Of a DNA stretch of 64,000 nucleotides, positions 44,662 to 55,184 are shown piece by piece. Under the pieces are notes generated by a model, which saw only the letters and a list, made by a program, of their open reading frames with translations, ran no database searches and was not told the origin of the DNA. Location of the stretch: positions 1 through 64,000 of the forward strand of contig JAAHGS010000023.1 in NCBI GenBank assembly GCA_010692645.1, in the 5' to 3' direction. The translations under genes were made by a program, and so were the position numbers. Positions within the stretch are counted from its first letter, which is position 1. Each line of letters starts with the position of its first letter. This stretch comes from Symploca sp. SIO2E9. Its GTDB lineage: Bacteria; Cyanobacteriota; Cyanobacteriia; Cyanobacteriales; Coleofasciculaceae.

Positions 44662-45897
44662 TTAAACCTTAAACTTTTCCATAATCCTTTTCATCGCTTT
44701 CTCCACATTCTCACGACTATTAAACGCCGAAATCCGAAAATAACCCTCACCGGCAGCACCAAAACCAGAACCAGGAGTTCCTACCACATTACAATTTTGC
44801 AGCAACTTATCAAAGAAATCCCAACTGGACAAACCACTAGGCGTTTTCACCCAGACATAAGGTCCATTCACACCGCCATAAACCGATAATCCAGCTGCTG
44901 TTAGTTGCTCACGGATAATTTTGGCATTCTCTAGATAAAAACTAATTAGCCCTTTAACTTGTGCCTGTCCTTGTTCAGAATAAACTGCCTCGGCACCACG
45001 TTGCACAATATAGGAAACTCCATTAAATTTAGTAGACTGGCGACGATTCCAAAGTTTCCATATTTCTACATCTGAACCATCTGCTGCTTTCGCCTTCAGC
45101 GTCTTTGGTACCACTGTCAAAGCACAACGAGTGCCTGTAAAACCAGCATTTTTAGAGAAAGAGCGAAATTCAATCGCGCAATCCCTAGCTCCCTCAATTT
45201 CGTAGATGGAATGGGGAAGAGTCGAATCGCTGATGAAGGCTTCGTAAGCCGCATCAAAGAAAATTATCGAGCCATTGGCTTTAGCATAATCCACCCATGC
45301 CTGTAGGTGTGCTTTACTAGCAGTTGCTCCAGTAGGGTTATTGGGGAAGCACAGATAAATTAAATCTACTTTCTGGGAGGGAATCTCGGCAGTAAAGTTG
45401 TTCTCGGCTGTAATTGGCAGATACACTAAGCCTTCATACTCTCCGGCATCCTTAGCAGCCCCAGTATTACCTGCCATGACATTAGTGTCTACATACACAG
45501 GATACACAGGATCCGTAACCGCAATTACGTTATTGTTACCAAAAATATCGAGAATATTACCCGTGTCACACTTAGAGCCGTCGGAGATAAAAATTTCGGC
45601 AGCTTCAATCTCGCATCCCCTGGCTTGGAAATCGTGAGCAGCAATTTTTTCCCGTAGCCAATTATAACCTTGCTCGGGACCATATCCTTTAAACGTAGTG
45701 CGATCGCCCATTTCTTCAACAGCTTTGAGCATCGCTGTGCAGCAGGCTTCCGGCAAAGGCTCGGTAACATCACCAATACCAAGTTTAATCAGTTTAGCCT
45801 CAGGGTTAGCTTGGGCGAAGGCATTAACCCGTCGAGCAATTTCGGGAAACAGGTAGCCTGCTTTGAGTTTGAGGTAGTTATCGTTGATTGTTGCCAT
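44662..45897 (-). CDS. dapL: LL-diaminopimelate aminotransferase
   Basis: 411 aa from ATG 45897 ([20 protein letters not shown]), typical length for DapL. It is a PLP-dependent class I/II aminotransferase that makes LL-diaminopimelate directly from tetrahydrodipicolinate for lysine and peptidoglycan; this route is used by cyanobacteria and plants. Motifs include [21 protein letters not shown] and [13 protein letters not shown] with the PLP-binding Lys. The leader is a GTTCATT tandem array that touches the start codon; no ribosome-binding site is visible. Confidence 0.96.
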   Translation of the reverse strand: MATINDNYLKLKAGYLFPEIARRVNAFAQANPEAKLIKLGIGDVTEPLPEACCTAMLKAVEEMGDRTTFKGYGPEQGYNWLREKIAAHDFQARGCEIEAAEIFISDGSKCDTGNILDIFGNNNVIAVTDPVYPVYVDTNVMAGNTGAAKDAGEYEGLVYLPITAENNFTAEIPSQKVDLIYLCFPNNPTGATASKAHLQAWVDYAKANGSIIFFDAAYEAFISDSTLPHSIYEIEGARDCAIEFRSFSKNAGFTGTRCALTVVPKTLKAKAADGSDVEIWKLWNRRQSTKFNGVSYIVQRGAEAVYSEQGQAQVKGLISFYLENAKIIREQLTAAGLSVYGGVNGPYVWVKTPSGLSSWDFFDKLLQNCNVVGTPGSGFGAAGEGYFRISAFNSRENVEKAMKRIMEKFKV

Positions 45898-45925
45898 GTT
45901 CATTGTTCATTGTTCATTGTTCATT
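45898..45925. repeat. Heptamer array GTTCATT x4 abutting dapL start
   Basis: Four GTTCATT units end at the dapL start codon. On the minus strand each unit contains an ATG (AATGAAC), so several out-of-frame ATGs precede the gene, and one at 45903 is in frame. The rest of 45926-46282 has no gene; an ATGCAT-rich palindrome lies near 46045. Confidence 0.8.
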
Positions 45926-46282
45926 GAACCATGAACCCAGGTATCGGAGGGTTTCCCTTTCACTCCCTTTTCCTATCTAGGTTATAGGTTCAGGCTTATC
46001 CTAATGTGTCTCCTCCGTTTAATCGCTATATCTTTAAAACGCAACATGCATTTATTGCATGTAAAGATGTGGTAAATGCTCATTTAGATGCTATAAAAGG
46101 ATCAATTTGCCAAATTATCAATCTGCCTGGAGTTCGTCCATACTCCCCACTTAGCTAGTCTGCATTTAAAGCTTATATGTTCTGGTTACATCAGAATTCT
46201 TTAAACCTTTTCCCCCTCTCCCTCTCTTCTTGAATACGCAAATTAAATCTATAACAGCTTATTGCCGCCCCTATAGTAAAAA

Positions 46283-46906
46283 ATGATCATTACTCCCAAT
46301 CAGCCAGAGTTAGATTTAGAAACTATTCTCGAATCTGATGCCATAGACATTCCAGGGCTTATCTATATCCCTAAGTACATCAACATAGACGAGCAAACTA
46401 AATTACTCAATATTATTGATCAACAGGCATGGTCAATCAAATTACAAAGAAGAATTCAACACTACGGGTATAGATACGACTATAAAAAGGGTTCACTTAC
46501 CTCATCGAGATATTTGGGTTCTTTACCAGATTGGGCGCAATTTTTTGCCAGTAGGTTCTTGAGTGAACACTTAACAGCAAAAATTTCCGATCAACTCATC
46601 GTCAATGAATATCAACCAGGACAAGGCATTAGCAGTCATATTGACTGTATACCATGCTTTGGTAATACAATTGCTGTACTCAGCTTAGCTAGTGCCTGTG
46701 TGATGAATTTTACTCACTCTCAAACTAAAGAAAAGGCAGCTCTTCCTTTGTTGTCAGGAAGTTTGCTCGTCTTAAAGGGAGAAGCTAGGTATAATTGGCA
46801 ACACAGTATTATTGGTCGCAAGCAAGATAATTATGGTGGCAGACAATTTGTCAGAAATAGAAGAGTATCTTTAATTTTTAGGGAAGTTTTATTTCCTTAC
46901 AAATAA
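46283..46906 (+). CDS. AlkB-like Fe(II)/2OG dioxygenase
   Basis: A 207-aa protein with the AlkB layout: nucleotide-recognition region with YGYRYDY, NEYQPGQGISSHID (HxD iron ligands), distal His in YNWQHSI, and the RxxxxxR 2OG-binding motif in RRVSLIFR. AlkB proteins remove alkyl lesions from nucleic acids by oxidative demethylation. Closest in style to the ALKBH8/AlkB-like group that also includes tRNA-modifying members, so DNA repair is likely but not certain. Confidence 0.85.
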   Translation: MIITPNQPELDLETILESDAIDIPGLIYIPKYINIDEQTKLLNIIDQQAWSIKLQRRIQHYGYRYDYKKGSLTSSRYLGSLPDWAQFFASRFLSEHLTAKISDQLIVNEYQPGQGISSHIDCIPCFGNTIAVLSLASACVMNFTHSQTKEKAALPLLSGSLLVLKGEARYNWQHSIIGRKQDNYGGRQFVRNRRVSLIFREVLFPYK

Positions 46907-47081
46907 GGGACTTCCAAATAAAAAAATATCCCATCGAGGAGATGGGGGGATGGCTCGGGGAGATGGGGAGATGATTGTTTACGTCATAAAATACTTTTCA
47001 AGTAATAAGTGACAGCAATAAGCGACAAATGTTATTGTTATCACTTATCACTTATTACCTATTACTTACTACTTAAGGATA

Positions 47082-47468
47082 TCAATCTCCTTCAACTTGA
47101 ACCCGATATTCTTCGACAGATAAGGCATCATCTAATTCGTTGAGGTTATCAACACGCACCTTGATCAACCAACCCTCACCGTAGGGATCTTCTGCAATCA
47201 ATTCTGGTGAATCAACCATTGCTTGATTACACTCCACAACTGTACCAGAGACAGGGGGATACAAATTTTCAACTGCTTTAACCGACTCAATGCTTCCAAA
47301 GTTTTCGCCTTTTTGCAGGGAATCACCAATTTCTGGCAGTTCCAAAAACACAATATCACCTAGCTGATCAAGAGCATAGGCACTAATACCGATGGTAGCA
47401 ATTTCTCCATCTAAGCGCACATATTCGTGGCTATCGAGATATTTTAGGTCTTCCGGATATTCCAACAC
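47082..47468 (-). CDS. gcvH: Glycine cleavage system H protein
   Basis: 128 aa, full length. The lipoyl-lysine motif [13 protein letters not shown] is present with preceding [13 protein letters not shown]. It shuttles the aminomethyl group between GcvP and GcvT in glycine decarboxylation, an essential photorespiratory step in cyanobacteria. The same strand holds a PilT-like gene and gcvT upstream, with gaps of 164 and 133 bp. Confidence 0.97.
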   Translation of the reverse strand: MLEYPEDLKYLDSHEYVRLDGEIATIGISAYALDQLGDIVFLELPEIGDSLQKGENFGSIESVKAVENLYPPVSGTVVECNQAMVDSPELIAEDPYGEGWLIKVRVDNLNELDDALSVEEYRVQVEGD

Positions 47469-47632
47469 TATTTCAATTCCTCAATCTGCTGAAAGCTAAA
47501 TTTACCATTTCCTGAATATCACGTGTTCTTACAAAGGAGCAATACTCACTCGTTGGCTAAAGGCAATTAAATTACTTTGCCGGTGTCAAGGACAAAGATT
47601 TCCGTTGAAATCCGATGAGCAGATTGAGGCTC

Positions 47633-49030
47633 TTATCTAATCACACCCTTAAGCATTCTAGTCATTTCATTGGAATTCGGTGATGTACTCAAGGCCGTCT
47701 CCTCTGTAATTTGACCTTCCTCATATAGTTTATAGAGTGACTGGTTCATCGAACACATACCATCAATAGTACATTCGGGAATCAGCAATTCAATTTCCCC
47801 AATTTCACCACGCTTAATCAAATCTTTAACAGTTTCAGTATTGACTAGGATCTCATGAACAGCTGTGCGTTTGCCATCGGTGGTTTCTACTAAACTCTGA
47901 GCAATCACAGCAATTAAAGTTTCAGAGGTCTGAATGCGCACTGCATTTTGCTCATCGGGGTTATAGAGGCTAAGAATCCGTTCCATTGTTTTGACGGCGC
48001 TATTAGTGTGCAGTGTAGCAAAAACTAAGTGTCCAGTTTGTGCAGCTTTGATGGCAGTATTAACTGTGTTGCGATCGCGCAATTCCCCAATTAGAATTAC
48101 ATCAGGATCTTCTCGCAAACATGCCTTTAACCCATTTTCAAACATCAGTGTGTGATTTCCCACTTGCCGCTGATCAATTACTGCCTGTCGATTTTGATGC
48201 ACAAATTCAATTGGGTCTTCAATTGTAATTATGTGCTTAGGCAGATCATTAAGGTAATCAATCATTGCTGCCAGCGTTGTCGATTTCCCAGAACCAGTTG
48301 GACCTGTGATTAAAACCAATCCCTTGTCTTGATAGCAGATTTCCTTTAAAACTGGGGGTAAATTCAAATTGTCTATGGTCAGAATTTTGAGTGGAATTAA
48401 CCGCAAAACCATAGCCGGACCTTTGATAGTATTAAAGACATTAATCCGGACTCTAGAAAATTTATACTCGGCTGAACCATCAAAGTCCATAGTATCTTTA
48501 AAACGCTGAATTTCCTCAGGATTCAATACCTCTTGTAACCAACCCCAAAAAGTCTTTTCATCAGTTTCTGGATATTGTGTAGCCCTCATATAACCGCGCA
48601 GACGTAAACAAGGAACCTTTCCTACCCCCAAGTGGAGATCAGAAGCACCTTTCTCGTAGGCTTGTTTTACCAACTGTTCTAAAGTTGGTGTCACTCCTTC
48701 TTTTGAAGGCAACTTTCCTGGTGGTGGTGGTGCAATCGGAACATTTACAGCAGCAGTTGCGTGTTTTGGTTGATTACCAAGAACCTGAATATTGAAGTTA
48801 ACACTTTCATCATCAATCCCGATTTTTAAATGATGATTACCCGGTTGCTGAAATAAAAGATCTAGCCGCCAAGAACCATTACGATCAACTACAGGACCAG
48901 TCATTTTCAGTTGATTATCAACACTTAGTGTTAGGTTCTTACTGGCATGATCAGAGGAAGCCACTCCAGTAATAGAAAACTTCCGCAGAGCTGGAATTGC
49001 TTTTGTAGGAGCCTGGGTGATTTTAATCAT
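47633..49030 (-). CDS. PilT-family ATPase with N-terminal Ig-like extension
   Basis: A 465-aa protein. Residues about 120-465 are a PilT/VirB11-type secretion ATPase: Walker A GPTGSGKSTT, Asp box IEDPIEFVH, Walker B LIGELRD, and His box GHLVFATLHT. Residues 1-95 are a small beta-sandwich-like domain (KFSITGVASSD ... GSWRLDLLFQQPGNHHLKIG) joined by a Pro-rich linker; this is not part of normal PilT. It probably powers type IV pilus retraction or a related machine, with a modified N-terminus. It lies between gcvT and gcvH, an unusual context. Confidence 0.88.
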   Translation of the reverse strand: MIKITQAPTKAIPALRKFSITGVASSDHASKNLTLSVDNQLKMTGPVVDRNGSWRLDLLFQQPGNHHLKIGIDDESVNFNIQVLGNQPKHATAAVNVPIAPPPPGKLPSKEGVTPTLEQLVKQAYEKGASDLHLGVGKVPCLRLRGYMRATQYPETDEKTFWGWLQEVLNPEEIQRFKDTMDFDGSAEYKFSRVRINVFNTIKGPAMVLRLIPLKILTIDNLNLPPVLKEICYQDKGLVLITGPTGSGKSTTLAAMIDYLNDLPKHIITIEDPIEFVHQNRQAVIDQRQVGNHTLMFENGLKACLREDPDVILIGELRDRNTVNTAIKAAQTGHLVFATLHTNSAVKTMERILSLYNPDEQNAVRIQTSETLIAVIAQSLVETTDGKRTAVHEILVNTETVKDLIKRGEIGEIELLIPECTIDGMCSMNQSLYKLYEEGQITEETALSTSPNSNEMTRMLKGVIR

Positions 49031-49163
49031 GACTCAAAAAACTATAAAGTTATCTATAGCATTTCTCAATAGGAATTATATAAGAGCAGCTAAAAAGAAT
49101 AATTTCCCTTGCCTCCCCATCTCCCCCTCTCCTCCTCGACCTTTCTCCTAAATGCCACCCCTG

Positions 49164-50354
49164 CTATTTTTCTAATCGGGGCCGGTTTGGAGAGCGATAA
49201 AAAGGTTTCTTGACTACGACAGCCTGATAAGCTTTACCTCTAATTTCCACCTCTAGCTCCTGCCCAACCTTTGCTAGTTTAAGGGGAACATAGGCTAAAG
49301 CGATCGCTTTTCCTAAAGTTGGTGCTAATGTACCACTAGTAACTTCTCCTACCACTTCAGTGCCAGAAAGTACAGGGTAACCATGACGAGCAATATGGCG
49401 TCCTAGCATCTTTATACCAACTAAGCGGCGCTTTACTCCCGAAGCTTTTTGCTGCTCTAGCACCTGACGCCCGATAAAGTCTCCTTTACTCTCAAGATGA
49501 ACCAGCCAACCTAAACCAGCTTCTAGGGGAGTTGTCTGCTCGCTAATATCTTGCCCATAGAGTGCCATTGCTGCCTCAAGTCGTAGGGTATCCCTAGCAC
49601 CCAAACCGCAGGGGGTAACACCAGCATTGAGAAGCTCTCGCCATAGTTGCACCCCTATCTCAGGGTCCACCATAACTTCAAAACCATCTTCGCCTGTATA
49701 ACCAGTTCTAGCCATAAAAGCTGGTTTGCCCAACAAAGTTGCCTCTAGATGTCCAAAAGCTTTAATCTGTGCTAAGTCTTCAGTAACTAAGGCTGCCAAC
49801 TTAGCAGCTGCCTGCGGTCCTTGCACTGCAATCAAGGCTTTTGCTGGTGAAATGTCGTGCAAAGTAACTGAGTCAGCTTCCAAATTTGCTAACAACCAAG
49901 CTTTGTCATTTTCGCAAGTGGCGGCATTAACAATCATCATACCCCGTTGCTTACCACTCTTATCCTCACCCTGGTAGTAAAAGATAATATCGTCAATAAT
50001 TCCTGCCTGGGGATTCAATAATACCGTATACTGAGCAAAACCAGGCTGTAACCGTTTGAGATCAGAAGGTACAAGGAGTTGTAAATGCTCTAGCAATTGC
50101 TTGCCTTCCAAGGCAAATTTCCCCATGTGGGAGATATCAAACATCCCTGCTGTTGTTCTTACGGCTTCGTGTTCCTGGTTAATCCCACTGTAGTACACTG
50201 GCATTTCCCAACCAGCAAAGGCAGTCAGCCTAGCTTTTTGTTCCACTGCGAGGTCAAACAGAGGTGTGCGGGCAAGTTGCACGGAGGTTTGATCCTGTGA
50301 TTCTCTAGCTGCTTTTGATTGTGCCACAAGTCTCTCAAGGTTGCTGCTCAACAC
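49164..50354 (-). CDS. gcvT: Glycine cleavage T protein (aminomethyltransferase)
   Basis: 396 aa, with a ~28-residue N-terminal extension before TPLFDLAVEQKARLTAFAGW. Folate-binding and catalytic motifs include SHMGKFALEG, TGYTGEDGFEV and GARDTLRLEAAMALYG. It transfers the methylene group from the H protein to tetrahydrofolate, releasing ammonia. It is divergent from gcvP across 545 bp. Confidence 0.96.
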   Translation of the reverse strand: MLSSNLERLVAQSKAARESQDQTSVQLARTPLFDLAVEQKARLTAFAGWEMPVYYSGINQEHEAVRTTAGMFDISHMGKFALEGKQLLEHLQLLVPSDLKRLQPGFAQYTVLLNPQAGIIDDIIFYYQGEDKSGKQRGMMIVNAATCENDKAWLLANLEADSVTLHDISPAKALIAVQGPQAAAKLAALVTEDLAQIKAFGHLEATLLGKPAFMARTGYTGEDGFEVMVDPEIGVQLWRELLNAGVTPCGLGARDTLRLEAAMALYGQDISEQTTPLEAGLGWLVHLESKGDFIGRQVLEQQKASGVKRRLVGIKMLGRHIARHGYPVLSGTEVVGEVTSGTLAPTLGKAIALAYVPLKLAKVGQELEVEIRGKAYQAVVVKKPFYRSPNRPRLEK

Positions 50355-50899
50355 CTTTTATCACATAGAGACCGTTTTGTGCCACTAGCTATTGATATCT
50401 TTACTAGTTCAAAGAATTGATGAAGTTACTGCTTCTGGCAACAACATCCATCAATAACGTGCTAAGAATTAAGTATAAATATTTCTAATGATGAAAAGAG
50501 CTAAAAACTATATCTGACCAAAGTTTCAGACTATTTTATCGAAATAATTAATTAACCTCCTAGTAATCTAGGGGTACAGGAATTTCCTCCTGAGGAGGAA
50601 AAAAAGAGATGGGGGAGTGTGGGAAGGTTGGGAGGATTTTTGTATATATTCTTTCCTTTGTGTCTCCCTATCTCCCCAAGCCATCCCCCAATCTTAACCA
50701 TCCCCCATCTCCGGGATCTTCTCACTCCCTATTTTCCAGACAAACGTCAGTTTTCCGGAACTTCGCTGTCAACTTTTCTGAAGATCAATTAACCTTGATC
50801 AGAGATATTTATGAATTTTTATGTAGAGAATGATTAAATAGAAACTTCCACTCTCACAGCTCACCAAAGACTACAATCCTTGAAGTAACTGGATTTCAA
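50355..50899. promoter_or_regulatory. Divergent gcvT/gcvP control region
   Basis: This 545-bp region separates the two divergent glycine-cleavage genes. It contains a palindrome TTTCCTCC-TGA-GGAGGAAA near 50583-50601 and G/A-rich low-complexity sequence. I looked for a glycine riboswitch core and did not recognise one. A small open frame (50609-50833) is low-complexity and rejected. Confidence 0.45.
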
Positions 50900-53854
50900 A
50901 TGCTTAATTTTGATATCGAAGTCAACCAGCAAGTCAAAAACGCCAACTCCTTTACTAACTCTCAATCAACATCCTCCTCACTGGAAGGATTTGCGCCTGC
51001 CGATGCTTTTGCCAGTCGCCACATCGGACCAAGCGAATTAGAAATTGAGCAAATGCTCAAAGTCTTAGGTTTTTCAACTCTTGATGCCCTGATTGAGCAA
51101 ACACTCCCCTCCTCAATTTGCTTAAATCAATGCCTACAGTTACCACCAGCTAAAAGTGAATATGCTGCCTTAGCTGAGCTTAAAGAAATTGCCTCTAAAA
51201 ATCAGGTGTTTCGGTCCTTCCTGGGCATGGGTTACCACGACTGCATCACTCCGCCAGTGATTAAGCGTAATATTCTGGAAAACCCTGGTTGGTACACTGC
51301 CTACACCCCCTATCAGACAGAAATTGCCCAGGGACGACTCGAGGCAATGCTAAACTTTCAGACAATGATTATTGACCTGACTGGTTTAGAAATTGCTAAT
51401 GCTTCTCTACTGGATGAAGGGACAGCAGCGGCTGAAGCCATGAGCATGAGCTATGGTTTATGTAAACGGAAAGCCAATGTTTTCTTTATCTCCCAAGAGT
51501 GCCATCCTCAGACTATTGAAGTAGTGCAAACCCGCGCTAGACCACTCGGTATTGAAGTAATTGTCGGTGATCATCACAACTTCGGGTTGGAAACAGAAAT
51601 TTTTGGCGCTTTGCTACAGTACCCCGCCACTGATGGTGTAATTTACGACTACCGGGAATTTATAGAAAAAGCTCATGGTGTCGGGGCTTTGGTAACCGTG
51701 GCAGCCGATCCTTTGAGCCTAGCATTACTTACGCCCCCCGGTGAATTTGGGGCTGATATTGCTGTAGGAAGCACTCAACGCCTTGGAGTTCCCTTGGGAT
51801 ACGGAGGCCCTCATGCAGCCTATTTTGCTACCCGAGAAGCTTACAAACGTCAGGTTCCAGGGCGGATTGTGGGCGTATCTAAAGATGCTAACGGCAAACC
51901 AGCACTGCGCTTAGCCCTTCAAACTAGAGAGCAACATATCCGCCGCGATAAGGCAACAAGTAATATCTGCACAGCCCAAGTACTGCTAGCGGTAATTGCT
52001 TCGATGTATGCTGTTTACCATGGTCCAGAGGGCATTAAACGCATTGCCGAAAATGTGCATAAGTTAAGTTTGATGTTGGCAGAGGGACTAAAGCGTCTGG
52101 GATACGGCATTGGTTCAGAACCGTTTTTTGATACAGTGCGGGTAGAGTTGGGCGAGCGCAGCCTCGAAGAGATTTTAACCCGTGCCGAAGCTCACGGTAT
52201 TAATCTGCGTAGCTTGGATAGTTCTACCCTAGGCATTAGTCTAGACGAGACGGCAACAGTTGAAGACTTGTTTGAACTGTGGCAGATTTTCGCTGCAACA
52301 GATGCCCTACCATTTACCTGCCAAGAGTTAGAAAATTCCCAATCGGCAATCGGTAATCTCAAATTACATGCCCGTACCAGTAACTATCTAACCAACCCTG
52401 TCTTTAATCGCTATCACTCAGAAACTGAGTTGCTGCGCTATTTGCATCGGTTGCAAGCCAAGGACTTATCACTGACAACATCGATGATTCCCTTGGGTTC
52501 ATGCACAATGAAACTCAACGCCACCGCTGAGATGATACCAGTAACTTGGCCTGAATTTGGCAAAATTCATCCCTTTGCCCCCCTCTCTCAAACTGGGGGT
52601 TATCAGCTCATGTTCAGGCAACTTGAGGAATGGTTAGCTGAAATTACTGGTTTTGCAGGTATTTCTCTTCAGCCTAATGCTGGTTCCCAAGGTGAGTATG
52701 CTGGACTCCAGGTAATTTGCAGATATCATCAACACAGAGGTGAAGGGCATCGCCAGATTTGTTTGATCCCAGAGTCTGCCCACGGAACGAATCCTGCTAG
52801 TGCTGTAATGTCAGGTCTAAAGGTGGTAGCAGTTAAGTGCGACCAGCAAGGTAACATTGACCTAGATGATTTGCTCTTCAAAGCCGAAAAGCATAGCCAT
52901 AATCTTGCTGCTTTAATGGTGACTTACCCTTCTACCCACGGTGTCTTTGAAGAGCGGATTATTGAAATCTGCGATATCATTCATAATCACGGTGGGCAAG
53001 TTTATATGGACGGGGCGAATATGAACGCCCAAGTTGGTCTTTGCCGCCCAGGAAATTTTGGTGCTGATGTCTGTCACTTGAACTTGCACAAGACTTTCTG
53101 CATTCCCCACGGTGGTGGTGGTCCTGGGATGGGACCAATTGGAGTAATGTCCCATTTGGTGCCTTTCCTGCCAGGGCATTCGGTAGTTAAACTCGGCACT
53201 AAAGAAGGAATAGGTGCTATTGCCGCTGCCCCTTGGGGTAGTGCCAGTATCCTGCCGATTTCTTGGATGTATATTGCCCTCATGGGTAGCGAAGGGTTGA
53301 CTCAAGCAACTAAAGTAGCAATTTTAAATGCTAACTACATTGCCCATCGCCTCAATGCCTATTATCCAATTCTGTATAAAGGTAAAGGCGGTTTAGTTGC
53401 TCACGAGTGCATTTTGGATTTGCGTACGCTTAAAAAGAGTGCCTCAATTGAAGTAGATGATATTGCCAAGCGTCTGATGGATTATGGCTTCCATGCGCCG
53501 ACAGTTTCCTGGCCGGTAGCAGGTACGATGATGGTAGAACCTACCGAAAGTGAATCTAAGCAAGAACTAGACCGTTTTTGTGATGCCATGATTTCAATTC
53601 GCACCGAAATTGAGGAAATTGAGTTGGGCAAAGTTGACCCTCAAGATAATTTGCTCAAAAATGCACCTCATACAGCTGATGCCTTGATGAGTGAGGAATG
53701 GAACCATCCCTATTCTCGACAACAGGCTGCCTACCCTACATTTTGGACTCGCCAACACAAGTTCTGGCCAGCAGTAGGGCGCATTGATAATGCCTTTGGC
53801 GATAGGAATTTTGTCTGTTCTTGTGTAGGCATGGAATCGTATCAAGAAGAATAG
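50900..53854 (+). CDS. gcvP: Glycine dehydrogenase (decarboxylating), P protein
   Basis: 984 aa, full length with a fused N- and C-domain as in bacteria and plants. Motifs: [17 protein letters not shown] at the N-terminus, [20 protein letters not shown], and the PLP-lysine segment [18 protein letters not shown]. It decarboxylates glycine and passes the aminomethyl group to GcvH. The N-terminal ~30 residues are a nonconserved Ser/Asn-rich extension. A palindromic mobile element begins 12 bp after the stop. Confidence 0.97.
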   Translation: MLNFDIEVNQQVKNANSFTNSQSTSSSLEGFAPADAFASRHIGPSELEIEQMLKVLGFSTLDALIEQTLPSSICLNQCLQLPPAKSEYAALAELKEIASKNQVFRSFLGMGYHDCITPPVIKRNILENPGWYTAYTPYQTEIAQGRLEAMLNFQTMIIDLTGLEIANASLLDEGTAAAEAMSMSYGLCKRKANVFFISQECHPQTIEVVQTRARPLGIEVIVGDHHNFGLETEIFGALLQYPATDGVIYDYREFIEKAHGVGALVTVAADPLSLALLTPPGEFGADIAVGSTQRLGVPLGYGGPHAAYFATREAYKRQVPGRIVGVSKDANGKPALRLALQTREQHIRRDKATSNICTAQVLLAVIASMYAVYHGPEGIKRIAENVHKLSLMLAEGLKRLGYGIGSEPFFDTVRVELGERSLEEILTRAEAHGINLRSLDSSTLGISLDETATVEDLFELWQIFAATDALPFTCQELENSQSAIGNLKLHARTSNYLTNPVFNRYHSETELLRYLHRLQAKDLSLTTSMIPLGSCTMKLNATAEMIPVTWPEFGKIHPFAPLSQTGGYQLMFRQLEEWLAEITGFAGISLQPNAGSQGEYAGLQVICRYHQHRGEGHRQICLIPESAHGTNPASAVMSGLKVVAVKCDQQGNIDLDDLLFKAEKHSHNLAALMVTYPSTHGVFEERIIEICDIIHNHGGQVYMDGANMNAQVGLCRPGNFGADVCHLNLHKTFCIPHGGGGPGMGPIGVMSHLVPFLPGHSVVKLGTKEGIGAIAAAPWGSASILPISWMYIALMGSEGLTQATKVAILNANYIAHRLNAYYPILYKGKGGLVAHECILDLRTLKKSASIEVDDIAKRLMDYGFHAPTVSWPVAGTMMVEPTESESKQELDRFCDAMISIRTEIEEIELGKVDPQDNLLKNAPHTADALMSEEWNHPYSRQQAAYPTFWTRQHKFWPAVGRIDNAFGDRNFVCSCVGMESYQEE

Positions 53855-53866
53855 AGGGGGAGATGG

Positions 53867-53978
53867 GGGTGAGCGAAAAAAAGGGTGGGGGAACAAGTAA
53901 GCAGACGCTCCAGACGCGGAGACGTGGAGACGCTCCAGACGCGGAGAATTAAAATTCCAACCAAAATTTCGCTCACCC
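53867..53978. mobile_element. MITE-like palindromic element, copy B
   Basis: Ends GGGTGAGCG and CGCTCACCC are perfectly complementary. The interior has two GACGCTCCAGACGCGGAG units. It is flanked by GGGAGATGG (53858-53866 and 53979-53987), but this lies in a GGGGAGAT tract, so the duplication is not conclusive. It may provide the 3' hairpin of gcvP mRNA. Confidence 0.7.
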
Positions 53979-54924
53979 GGGAGATGGGGAGAGGGGGAGA
54001 TTTTTGTATACAGATTCCTCTCACCCTTCCCATACTCCCGACACCTCTTTTGGGTAGACTTAAATGGCTGTAAACCATGCCCAGTATCGGTTTTAGTTAG
54101 GGCTTGCTGAATTAATCTAGAAGGTATACCAGACAATGATTTTGAGCCTTTTTTGACCCTTACAAGTGCTTTGTTATAGCATCCAATGGCTAAAAATCTT
54201 TGCACTTAATAGGAAAATCTCGGAGCTAATCATGGATAATCAGGCTTAGAACTATCGGCTTTTCCCTAATCCCTACTCCCTGCTCCCTGCTAAGAGCTCC
54301 CTCTCCTTACCACCAGACCCTCAAGATCAATAGTTTCTAACTCCGAACACCTATACCAGATAGATTAACCAGCCCAACATCCAATTCCCTGGCAGAAATG
54401 CTGGGGTTTTTGTTGATTGCGATTAGCCTGAAGGGCTAGAGCGGAGCGATGCTCTGCACGGGTGAGCGAAAAAAGGCGTGGGGAAATAAGTAAGCAGACA
54501 GGTTGACAGATCGACAGGTCAACGCGGAGAATTCAAATCCCACGCAAAATTTCGTTCACCCCTACCGCACATAGATGATCATAATTATGTCCGGTCAATC
54601 AACCTTAACAAAAGTAGGTTTAAACATAAATAGTCCCCCTAAAGAGGGATGCTTGTAACCTCGATTTAGGATTTAGCTGATCCCATTATGCTAAAGTACG
54701 GGGTGAATATCTTCCTCAATTCAAGCAGGATTATATCAACTGAGGATTAGATGGCGGCAGTTTTGATAGCGCTCTAGATTGCGTCTGCTTTCGAGACCAA
54801 ATCCGATTGTTTTCAACTGCTATATATTTCTCAGGGTGAAGTTCTTCCTTTCTCTACAGGGTGTCGATTTTTGTAAAAAAACAAAAAAAATGACTTGGCA
54901 CGATTGAAGGGATACTTCAAAAGC
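53979..54924. other. Non-coding gap with repeats
   Basis: Besides copy C of the palindromic element, this gap holds a CTCCCTG heptamer stretch near 54265-54290 and a possible IS-end remnant starting GGGCTTGCTGAA near 54100. A longer minus-strand frame here (53594-54205) overlaps gcvP and repeats and is rejected. Confidence 0.5.
54460..54561. mobile_element. MITE-like palindromic element, copy C
   Basis: A 102-bp copy with GGGTGAGCGAAAAAAGG on the left and AAAATTTCGTTCACCC on the right, plus inner arms GCGTGGG / CCCACGC. The interior has GACAGGTTGACAGATCGACAGG in place of the GGAGACGC repeats. Flanking duplication is not clear (5 of 9 positions). Confidence 0.7.
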
Positions 54925-55155
54925 ATGAGACAAAATACCTTGCTAGTAGTTTCACTGGGGATGATCACAGCAGCATTAACAAACTGCACAGTAAATATAG
55001 CAACGGACATGTCGGTTAGGACATCCTATTTTGATTTAAAGGGAACTCTTAACAGGGAACAGGGAACAATAAACCCTCAGAGGTTGTACAAAAATTTCTT
55101 GACTTTGCCGGGAGTGAAGAAGCTGCCAAGCATCTCAACAAATCTGGCTTCATAA
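54925..55155 (+). CDS. Short lipoprotein-like protein, possibly a remnant
   Basis: 76 aa from ATG 54925 (a TTG at 54895 is also possible). The N-terminus is a lipoprotein signal (LLVVSLGMITAALTNC). The middle includes a stretch encoded by AACAGGGA repeats, and the protein stops after about 50 mature residues. It lies 29 bp before a membrane histidine kinase gene. Substrate-binding lipoproteins often precede such kinases, so this may be the truncated stump of one. Confidence 0.4.
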   Translation: MRQNTLLVVSLGMITAALTNCTVNIATDMSVRTSYFDLKGTLNREQGTINPQRLYKNFLTLPGVKKLPSISTNLAS

Positions 55156-55184
55156 CATTTAGCCAATAACAAGATTCAAGCGAC

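Noticed and set aside
50355-50899. Glycine riboswitch upstream of gcvT or gcvP
   Set aside because: No recognisable conserved core or tandem aptamer pattern on either strand.
53594-54205. 203-codon minus-strand frame
   Set aside because: It is antisense to gcvP and then covers the palindromic element and repeats.
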